Assembly (NCBI GenBank): GCA_015661035.1
Contig: JACVJA010000150.1
Coordinates: forward strand, 1-5,009
DNA from: Candidatus Calidifonticultor daggyaiensis
GTDB taxonomy: Bacteria; Actinomycetota; Humimicrobiia; Humimicrobiales; Humimicrobiaceae
DNA length: 5,009 nt
Direction of reading: 5' to 3'
The notes under the pieces were generated by a model. The model saw nothing but the letters and a program-made list of their open reading frames with translations. It did not search any database and had not been told where the DNA came from. Below are positions 1 to 5,009 of the stretch, one piece after another. Each line of letters opens with the position of its first letter. The first letter of the stretch is position 1. A program made the position numbers and the translations under genes.

Positions 1-110
1 ATCTGTTGGGCTCATCGTTTTCCATCCCCATCCATTTTCTTTCAAATACACTATAAAACCCACACTACGTAAAAAACCAGAGTAAGTCTACAGGCAGTAT
101 GTTTCAGAGA
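1..110. other. Unassigned left edge
   Basis: I recognise no gene here. The stretch looks less AT-rich than the rest of the window, with several C-rich patches in the first 80 bases. On the minus strand, positions 87 down to 1 form an open stretch of 29 codons running off the window, following an in-frame TAG at 88-90. It reads like a protein (it contains GFIVYLKENGWGWKTMSP) but matches no family I can name. The epimerase remnant that begins near 111 should have had more N-terminal sequence here, and I could not find it. The remnant may therefore be truncated by a junction somewhere in this stretch. Confidence 0.3.
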
Positions 111-541
111 GTAATTCATTGATATGCACAATAGCGAAAGATTTTATAAAACAAGACCTTTTATTATTTGGGGTGATGGTAAACAAATTAGAAATTGGAC
201 TTATGGGGAAGATATTGTTGATTGAATTATTAGAGTGGTGGAAGAGATTGATGATTCATCACCAATTAATCTAGGAACAGAAGAAAAATTAGTGCTTCCC
301 AAATGGTTAATCTTGTATTTAAATATTCAGGATTTAGGCCATATAAGATAATTTATAAAAAAGACATACCTACAAGTCCTTTAAACCGTGTATCTGATAG
401 CACATTAGCTAAAAATCTTTTAGGCGGCAGGCAAAATTTAGTTTTGAAAAGGGCTTGAAAATAACTATCAAGTGGTACTTTAAAAATAAGAGTCAAGAGC
501 TTATAAAAAATAAGTTAGGAAATTTGCTATTTGGTTTATGA
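111..541 (+). pseudogene. Decayed NAD-dependent epimerase/dehydratase (GDP-fucose-synthase-like), C-terminal part
   Basis: This is the remnant of an extended short-chain dehydrogenase/reductase of the kind that makes nucleotide-sugar precursors for surface glycans. It must be read in all three frames. About 119-141 gives SLICTIAKD. From 148 comes KTRPFIIWGDGKQIRNWTY followed by GEDIVD, the substrate-binding segment of the family. An in-frame TGA follows at 223-225, where relatives usually carry Gly. After INLGTEEKLVLPKW the frame shifts near 310-330 to give YSGFRPYKIIYKKD and SPLNRVSDSTLAKNLLG. A missing base after 425 (family LLGW) shifts it again to FSFEKGLKITIKWYFKNK. The reading ends at TGA 539-541, overlapping the next remnant's ATG as ATGA. 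The Rossmann nucleotide-binding half and the catalytic YxxxK are not in the window. Family assignment is from remembered motifs. The loss of function is clear; the exact sugar specificity is not. Confidence 0.8.
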
Positions 542-1256
542 TATATTTTAGAAAACACGACATTTTAGGCGTAAAAGTTGTTGCGTGTGATTATGATTAT
601 CTTTTAATACAAATTATTAAAGCCTAAAAAAAGAAAAAATTAATAGTAGGCCCCTATTGCAACCCATCTTATAGTATTGGTTAAAAGTAATAATGAATAT
701 CAATGATTTTAAATAATTTTCAACTAGTGCTCTCTGATAGTCAATATCTTGGTTGATCAAATAATTTTTTATACGGCATAAATTTACCCGATAGAGTTTA
801 TGGTCCTTTATTTGTTTTTAAAACTACTTAATATCTGTGAAATTAAAGGGTAGGGTAAAAACTATTTCTGATTTTAAAATAATCTATAAAATTAATTAGT
901 AAATTAGAAGGAAAATTTCCTAAGTTAAAAAGATGTTATTTTTTTTGATTTAAATCATTAAAAAATAAGTACTGAATTAAAATAAAAAAATTTCAACAAG
1001 GATTAAAAAATTTAATCCAGACATCGTTATTCTAGGAATTGGGAGCCATAATCAACATTATTTAGCTAATTATTTTAAAAATTTTAATGAAGTTATTTTA
1101 TACGTTGGCGTTGCTTTTGATTTCATATCTGGAGCGAAAGAGTAGGCGCTGATGTGGATACAAGACTGGGGAATGGAATAGTCATGGAGGTTATTTAATG
1201 AACCAAAAAGATTGTGGAAAAGATATTTAGCAGATAGTTTATTTTTATATTTTTAA
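538..1256 (+). pseudogene. Decayed WecG/TagA/CpsF-family glycosyltransferase
   Basis: This is the remnant of a GT26 (WecG/TagA/CpsF) enzyme, a family that transfers a sugar such as ManNAc(A) to a lipid-linked acceptor at the inner face of the membrane. Family landmarks survive in order. The N-terminus is ILGVKVVACDYDYLLIQII (565-621). Next comes LNNFQLVLSDSQYLG (709-753), the equivalent of the LVLPDG substrate loop. NNFLYGINLPDRVYGP lies at 760-807 and KLEGKFPKLK near 903-932. FNPDIVILGIGSHNQHYL (1011-1064) corresponds to the usual PDIlfVGLGxPkQE. VAFDFISGAKE (1110-1142) and WIQDWGME then WRLFNEPKRLWKRYL (1155-1229) form the C-terminal signature. It is broken by stops at 625 (TAA), 682 (TAA), 754 (TGA), 829 (TAA), 838 (TGA), 1143 (TAG) and 1179 (TAG), and by several frameshifts. 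The last reading frame ends with TAA at 1254-1256. The overlapping ATGA at 538-541 suggests former translational coupling to the epimerase. Confidence 0.87.
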
Positions 1257-1321
1257 TTGCAAAGAATATTAACTAAAATTTAATAGAGACTAATTAATCT
1301 AGTGATTAGTAAATTAGAAAA
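1257..1321. other. Convergent intergenic gap, nothing supported
   Basis: This short AT-rich gap separates the end of the plus-strand glycosyltransferase remnant from the stop codon of the minus-strand GH5-like gene. A weak hairpin can be drawn at 1293-1310 (stem ATTAATC with GATTAGT, loop TAGT, one G-T pair). It is AT-rich and has no T tract on either side, so I do not call it a terminator. No ORF, RNA gene or promoter is supported here. Confidence 0.4.
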
Positions 1322-2374
1322 TTAATAAAAAACACGCTTTGTTAAATCAATTAAGATTTTTCCTTTTTCTGAAAAATTGGTTGTTTCATCGTTGAATATT
1401 GATAATTTTCCCTCAGGATCGATTGTATAAAATGACAAACTTAATTCTTTTTTAATTGCTTGATCGCATATGTATCGAATAAATTCTAAATCTAATTTAC
1501 TAGAGAAGTCATTTCCCCATACACCCCCAAATTCGCCGATTATAACAGGAAATTTTTTCCATGCTCTATCCCATGGTAAACCAACTTCTTTTAGGTATTT
1601 AAATGCCTCTTTTAATTCTTCTTCATTTCTTGCTGGGTAATAATGGTAATTTAAAATTATATTGCCGAAATTAACTAAATCGTCTAAAGAATGAAATCTA
1701 GCCCCCCAATCTATACCTGAGACAACTAAAATCGTATCCTTCTTTTGTCTTTTTGAGTAAACTTTTCTAATAAGATCAATGTAGGTATTCCAAGATATGT
1801 CTCTAGGTTCAGCCCAAATGCCATACATGATATGGCTTTTGTCTTTATACCTCTTCATTAAATTTTCTATATTATTAGGTATTAATTCTAAAAATTTTTT
1901 TATTAACTCATCTTCTTCTGCAGAGAGCGTCGGTGTTATAATTAAATAGACCTTATCCTTATGTGTTTTTTCAACTATTTTGTCGATATACCTCATCTTA
2001 CTCTGTAAGTTATTAATGTTTATAAATATAGTAATTAAGTTTACTTTATTTTTAACAAGTTTTTCATATCTTTCCCAAAATAGATTTTCACTATAAATGT
2101 GGTATCCAAAAAATTGGGTAGACGCTCCAATTAATATTATTTTTTTATTTTCACTATCGAATAATCTATTCCCAATAACTTTAATTTGATGTTTTTTAGA
2201 ATCTTTAGCGTATTTTAATTCTCTTTTATTTTTAATGCTTAAATTATTTATTTTTTTTATAAAAAAAATTTTTTGTATAATGGTATGAGTTAATAAGATA
2301 GTTATTATAATTAATACTCCCCAAAAAATTTTTGGTGGAAATATGATATTTTCTTTTTTCTTTAGTTTTTTCAT
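1322..2374 (-). CDS. Membrane-anchored GH5-like (cellulase-superfamily) glycoside hydrolase domain protein
   Basis: This 350-residue protein probably cleaves or remodels a polysaccharide outside the cell. It starts with a basic tail (MKKLKKK) and one hydrophobic helix at about residues 16-38 with no cleavage site, which suggests an N-in, C-out anchor. Residues 65-350 read as a clan GH-A (beta/alpha)8 barrel of GH5 type. IGASTQFFGYH (82-92) fits strand 1. YGIWAEPRD (184-192) carries the likely acid/base Glu189. NYHYYPA (242-248) fits strand 6. FPVIIGEFGG (275-284) carries the likely nucleophile Glu281. The end, SFYTIDPEGKLSIFND (314-329), resembles the usual strand-8 region. Several normally conserved residues differ: the Asn of the NEP motif is Ala188, the strand-2 Arg is probably Thr115, the strand-3 DxH is absent (ITPTL), and the strand-8 Trp is missing. 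Substrate specificity is therefore unknown and activity may be reduced. The start is the only Met before residue 127 and gives a sensible anchor. The gene is divergent from the GT4 gene with 3 bases between the start codons. No Shine-Dalgarno is visible. Confidence 0.82.
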   Translation of the reverse strand: MKKLKKKENIIFPPKIFWGVLIIITILLTHTIIQKIFFIKKINNLSIKNKRELKYAKDSKKHQIKVIGNRLFDSENKKIILIGASTQFFGYHIYSENLFWERYEKLVKNKVNLITIFININNLQSKMRYIDKIVEKTHKDKVYLIITPTLSAEEDELIKKFLELIPNNIENLMKRYKDKSHIMYGIWAEPRDISWNTYIDLIRKVYSKRQKKDTILVVSGIDWGARFHSLDDLVNFGNIILNYHYYPARNEEELKEAFKYLKEVGLPWDRAWKKFPVIIGEFGGVWGNDFSSKLDLEFIRYICDQAIKKELSLSFYTIDPEGKLSIFNDETTNFSEKGKILIDLTKRVFY

Positions 2375-2377
2375 AAA

Positions 2378-3562
2378 ATGAAAATTGGTTTACTAGTAGA
2401 TTTTCTTGATTCTAAACTTACAGGTATAGATTATTACATTCTAGGAATAGTTGAAAATTTTTACAAGTACAATTACTTATTTAGAAATCAAGGAATAAAA
2501 ATTATTTTTATTTTAAATCAATTCTCAAGAGAAATACTTTTTAAAATTTACCCAGAATTATTGACCTATAATGAAATTTTTTATATTAAAGATATAAAAT
2601 TACCTTTGGGAAAGATAACAATTTATTCGCAGATATTACCAATATTAACGAAAAAATTAGATTTAAATTATATATTTTTTTTTAGAAATGTTCCATTTTT
2701 TCTTAATTTCAAACAAAAAATAATTTTTACAGTTCACGATCTCTCGGTTGAGAAGTTTCCTCATTACCACCCGTTTAATCTTGTTATTCTGAACAAGTTT
2801 TTAATGAAAAGCACTTTAAAAAAATCAAGTTTGATCATAACACCATCGGAATTTACAAAGAAAGAAATCATGTCTTTCTATCGTATAGAAAAAAACAAGT
2901 TATTAAAGTTATTTCTCCCACCAAAGGAATTCTTAAATGAACTAGATAAAAAGACCTCTTCGATTAATCAAAATATTAAAAGTAATGGTAAGGGTTTTTT
3001 CCTTTCGATCAGTACTATAGAGCCAAGGAAAAATATTCAGGAATTAGTTCACTTGTTTTCTGATTTTCAAAAAAAATTCAAAGACATAAAATTATTAATT
3101 ATAGGGAAAATTGGCTGGAAGAGCCATAAAATAATAAATAAAATTATGAATACAAAAGGAATTGTTTACATGGGTTATGTTGATAATTTAAGGAAAGTAC
3201 AACTAATTAAGCAGTCTTTTGGTCTAATTTATTTGTCAAAATATGAAGGTTACGGATTGCCTGTTTTAGAATCGTTGTGGTACGGTAAACCAGTTATTGC
3301 ATCTAATATTGAAAGTATTAGAGAATTAGACCCAGAATCTTCCATGATTAAATTTATAAACTTAAATCTTAACGCTGATGGTAGGCAAAGAAAATTTAAT
3401 GAGTATTTAAGTGAAATAGTAGAGAGGAAAAATTACAATAATAATTTTTTTTATAAGAATAAGAATTTTGTAAGGCAACGCTATTCCAGTAGCAGATTGA
3501 AAGATAGTATTACGGAATTTATTAAAAAAATTAAGTATGTTGACAAAAAAGGCTGTTATTAA
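2378..3562 (+). CDS. GT4-family glycosyltransferase (GT-B fold)
   Basis: This 394-residue retaining glycosyltransferase probably transfers a hexose or deoxyhexose from a nucleotide sugar to a growing lipid-linked oligosaccharide on the cytoplasmic face of the membrane. The N-terminus MKIGLLVDFLDSKLTGIDYY is the typical GT4 opening (first strand, then a KLTGI loop), which strongly supports this start although no Shine-Dalgarno precedes it. TVHDLS (118-123) is the usual N-domain loop with His120 and Asp121. IITPSEFTKKEI (153-164) closes the N-terminal domain. The C-terminal domain begins with FLSISTIEPRKNI (208-220), the donor-phosphate region containing Arg217 and Lys218. It continues with LLIIGKIGWKS (239-249) and the EX7E motif YEGYGLPVLE (Glu290 and Glu298), followed by SLWYGKPVIAS. 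The family is certain. Donor and acceptor cannot be read from sequence. There is no signal peptide or membrane segment. It overlaps or lies just upstream of the polytopic gene, so the two are probably co-transcribed. Confidence 0.92.
   Translation: MKIGLLVDFLDSKLTGIDYYILGIVENFYKYNYLFRNQGIKIIFILNQFSREILFKIYPELLTYNEIFYIKDIKLPLGKITIYSQILPILTKKLDLNYIFFFRNVPFFLNFKQKIIFTVHDLSVEKFPHYHPFNLVILNKFLMKSTLKKSSLIITPSEFTKKEIMSFYRIEKNKLLKLFLPPKEFLNELDKKTSSINQNIKSNGKGFFLSISTIEPRKNIQELVHLFSDFQKKFKDIKLLIIGKIGWKSHKIINKIMNTKGIVYMGYVDNLRKVQLIKQSFGLIYLSKYEGYGLPVLESLWYGKPVIASNIESIRELDPESSMIKFINLNLNADGRQRKFNEYLSEIVERKNYNNNFFYKNKNFVRQRYSSSRLKDSITEFIKKIKYVDKKGCY
2438..2466 (-). promoter_or_regulatory. Candidate sigma70-type promoter for the GH5-like gene
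   Basis: Read on the minus strand, TTGTAA (2466-2461) and TAGAAT (2443-2438) are separated by 17 bases. They match the -35 and -10 consensus at 4 and 5 of 6 positions. Transcription would begin near 2431, giving a leader of about 56 bases before the GH5-like start at 2374. The whole promoter lies inside the first codons of the GT4 gene, which is forced by the 3-base divergent gap. In sequence this AT-rich, such matches arise by chance, so this is only a candidate. Confidence 0.3.
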
Positions 3563-4823
3563 TAAAAGTTTTATGCTTAACTCAATAATTTTTTTTTATA
3601 CTTTTTCATTATTTTTTTTATTTCTCCCCTCTATAAAATTTGCAGGAATCTTTTATACACACTCTTTAGCTAAGATAATGATTCTAATAGATTTCATTTT
3701 AATTTTTTTTTGTAAAAATTTATCAATTCACAAAAATAAAGAATTAAAGATCTTGGTTTTCGCTTATCTTATTTTTTTTATTCCACTATCCTTAAAGGTA
3801 ATTTACATAAAAGACCTTTTGAATTATTTGCAATACTACGAGAACTACTTGTTTTTAATTCTCTTTATCTTAAACTCCTTTTTTGTATTAGGTTATTTCA
3901 AGAAAATAAATTTAAAGGAAAAATTAATAAACTTTTTATATATCGACACAATAAATGTGATAATTAAGTTATTAATCTTTGCATCTCCTGATTTGTTTTT
4001 TAATATTTTTTCCAAATATCTACCTTTAAATGAAAGTTTGTTAAATTTTATTGAAGCTAATCTTGAAAGAAATAGAATTTACTACAACATCATATTTGAG
4101 CCTTCGATTTTAATCTTTTTTTTCCTTTATTTATTTAGCAAGAAAAAAATAAATCAAATTATCTTTTTGCTTACTATTTTAATTTTCTTGTTTACAGGAT
4201 TAATATCCAACTATAGAAGTAATTTTTTGTTAATTTGTTTTTCTTTTATTTTCGTGTTTATTTACTCAGCAATAAATTCAAAAAAAATGTTATTAAAAAC
4301 TCTTTCGTTATGTTTTTTTTTAATATCAATAATTTTATTGTTAAATATCTTGGATTTTCAAAATGTTTTTTACAGATTTAATTTTACAAAAGACAACATT
4401 GAAACAATAAATTTTAGAATTAAGCAATTTAATAATTTCTTAGATGATCTTTTTAATAATTCAATAAGCATCTTTTTAACACAAAATGAGGACGCTACTG
4501 ATTATAATTTTATGAAGTTTAATTTAATTAACGATAAAAGTCGAATTCTTTTTCTTTCTTCATCTTATGTTCATAATCATTTTTTATTTATGATAAAATT
4601 AGGCGGCCTTTTTTCTTTACCACTCATTATATTTATTTATGTTTTTTTAATGAAGAAATTTAACCTTATTTTTGAAAAAAAATCTAGAAAAGAAAAGATT
4701 ATTGTATTTATTTCTTACAATTATGTCTTATCATTAATGGCTTATTTTATGTTTAATCCTGCTGAAAGTTTTGAGATTCAAGTTAGATTTTGGTATTTTT
4801 TTACTGTATTAACTATTATTTAA
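3537..4823 (+). CDS. Polytopic O-antigen polymerase/ligase-like (Wzy/WaaL-type) membrane protein
   Basis: This 428-residue protein has about 11-12 predicted membrane helices, at roughly residues 16-34, 44-60, 70-90, 103-120, 135-150, 186-200, 206-222, 229-246, 253-272, 349-371, 387-405 and 412-427. A long hydrophilic stretch at about 273-345 sits before the late helices, as the extracytoplasmic loop does in O-antigen polymerases and ligases. Family-like points are GLISNYRSNFLLI (221-233), where an Arg begins the central helix, and YVHNHFLFMIKLGG (344-357), which resembles the HNxxL...LG motif of the Wzy_C/O-antigen-ligase group. The likely role is joining lipid-linked repeat units outside the membrane, either into a polymer or onto an anchor. 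These proteins diverge quickly, so polymerase and ligase cannot be separated here. The start is uncertain: ATG 3537 overlaps the GT4 gene by 26 bases, while ATG 3573 (Met13) lies 10 bases after its stop. Neither has a Shine-Dalgarno. Confidence 0.8.
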   Translation: MLTKKAVINKSFMLNSIIFFYTFSLFFLFLPSIKFAGIFYTHSLAKIMILIDFILIFFCKNLSIHKNKELKILVFAYLIFFIPLSLKVIYIKDLLNYLQYYENYLFLILFILNSFFVLGYFKKINLKEKLINFLYIDTINVIIKLLIFASPDLFFNIFSKYLPLNESLLNFIEANLERNRIYYNIIFEPSILIFFFLYLFSKKKINQIIFLLTILIFLFTGLISNYRSNFLLICFSFIFVFIYSAINSKKMLLKTLSLCFFLISIILLLNILDFQNVFYRFNFTKDNIETINFRIKQFNNFLDDLFNNSISIFLTQNEDATDYNFMKFNLINDKSRILFLSSSYVHNHFLFMIKLGGLFSLPLIIFIYVFLMKKFNLIFEKKSRKEKIIVFISYNYVLSLMAYFMFNPAESFEIQVRFWYFFTVLTII

Positions 4824-4936
4824 AATAAAAATGGATAGTTTAATATTTTTTTGTGTTTTTGATTAATAAAATTATTTACTAACCTATAATAAATTGAAAT
4901 GCAGATTTCTTATTAGAAGAAAAAGAGATTTTATGA
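4824..4936. other. Convergent intergenic gap
   Basis: This lies between the stop of the plus-strand polytopic gene and the stop of a minus-strand gene entering from the right. It is very AT-rich with a T7 run at about 4843-4849. A 5-base stem (GAAAT 4896-4900 with ATTTC 4905-4909, loop GCAG) can be drawn, but it is not followed by a T tract. No convincing intrinsic terminator, gene or promoter is seen. Confidence 0.4.
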
Positions 4937-5009
4937 TTATTTTGCTTTTTTACTAAGATCAAATATAGCCTTAGATATTGCGTAATAAAATAATTTAGGA
5001 TTTCCGCTT
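4937..5009 (-). CDS. C-terminal end of an unidentified protein, cut by the window edge
   Basis: On the minus strand an open reading runs in from the right edge and gives GNPKLFYYAISKAIFDL then SKKAK before TAA (complement of 4937-4939). The reading looks like genuine protein, with an amphipathic aromatic helix and a basic tail. It is AT-rich like its neighbours and converges on the polytopic gene with a 113-base gap, which is sensible spacing. Such tails occur at the ends of glycan-related transferases, but 23 residues are too few to name a family. The frame could be open by chance, so confidence is moderate. Confidence 0.5.
   Translation of the reverse strand, partial: SGNPKLFYYAISKAIFDLSKKAK

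Noticed and set aside
1293..1310. Hairpin between the convergent genes as a bidirectional terminator.
   Set aside because: The stem is 7 pairs, nearly all A-T with one G-T pair, and no T tract follows on either strand.
895..1319. A 15-base direct repeat, ATTAGTAAATTAGAA, at 895-909 and 1305-1319.
   Set aside because: It is pure low-complexity AT-rich sequence, one copy lies inside the glycosyltransferase remnant where it encodes the family-like SKLE segment, and there is no inverted repeat, transposase or duplicated flank to suggest an attachment site.
1..1320. Alternative genetic code explaining the broken left region.
   Set aside because: Frameshifts and TAA stops also occur there, and the intact genes contain no internal TGA, so true gene decay is simpler.
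2306..2311. Exact TATAAT as a -10 element for the GT4 gene.
   Set aside because: No acceptable -35 lies 16-18 bases upstream, another TATAAT occurs at 2276-2281, and such hexamers are expected by chance at this base composition.
4896..4909. Small hairpin with loop GCAG as a terminator for the polytopic or the right-edge gene.
   Set aside because: The stem is only 5 pairs, low in GC, and lacks a following T run.
1..5009. CRISPR array, tRNA, rRNA, insertion sequence or toxin-antitoxin pair.
   Set aside because: No regularly spaced repeats, no tRNA-like cloverleaf or rRNA signature, no transposase motifs with terminal inverted repeats and no pair of small overlapping genes were seen on either strand.

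Overview
The window is a strongly AT-rich bacterial stretch carrying surface-glycan (exopolysaccharide, O-antigen-like or capsule) genes. Proteins are rich in Lys, Ile, Asn, Phe and Leu, all intact genes end in TAA, and no intact gene has a recognisable Shine-Dalgarno sequence. The intact frames read through with the standard bacterial code. The sequence does not fix the taxon. A small, low-GC genome such as a Patescibacteria/CPR member or an AT-rich marine bacterium would fit, but this is inference from composition and gene content only.

Left third (about 111-1256, plus strand): two decayed glycan genes in their original order. The first is the C-terminal part of an NAD-dependent epimerase/dehydratase (extended SDR, GDP-fucose-synthase-like). 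The second is a WecG/TagA/CpsF-family glycosyltransferase. Both are still recognisable from family motifs but are broken by frameshifts and stops. They still meet in a 4-base ATGA stop/start overlap. The first 110 bases are unassigned, and 1257-1321 holds nothing convincing.

Right two thirds: three intact genes. On the minus strand, 1322-2374 encodes a membrane-anchored protein with a divergent GH5-like (clan GH-A) domain. Starting only 3 bases away and running the other way are a GT4 glycosyltransferase (2378-3562) and a polytopic Wzy/O-antigen-ligase-like protein (3537-4823). The tail of another minus-strand gene enters at the right edge (4937-5009).

Inferred joint role: the GT4 enzyme adds a sugar to a lipid-linked repeat unit inside the cell, the polytopic protein polymerises or ligates it outside, and the anchored glycosidase-like protein trims or modifies the polymer at the surface. 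The degraded pair suggests that an older glycan operon was abandoned beside the working one, as expected in a fast-evolving surface-polysaccharide island. I do not see a clearly new biological system. The most unusual points are the 3-base divergent start arrangement and the active-site erosion in the GH5-like protein.
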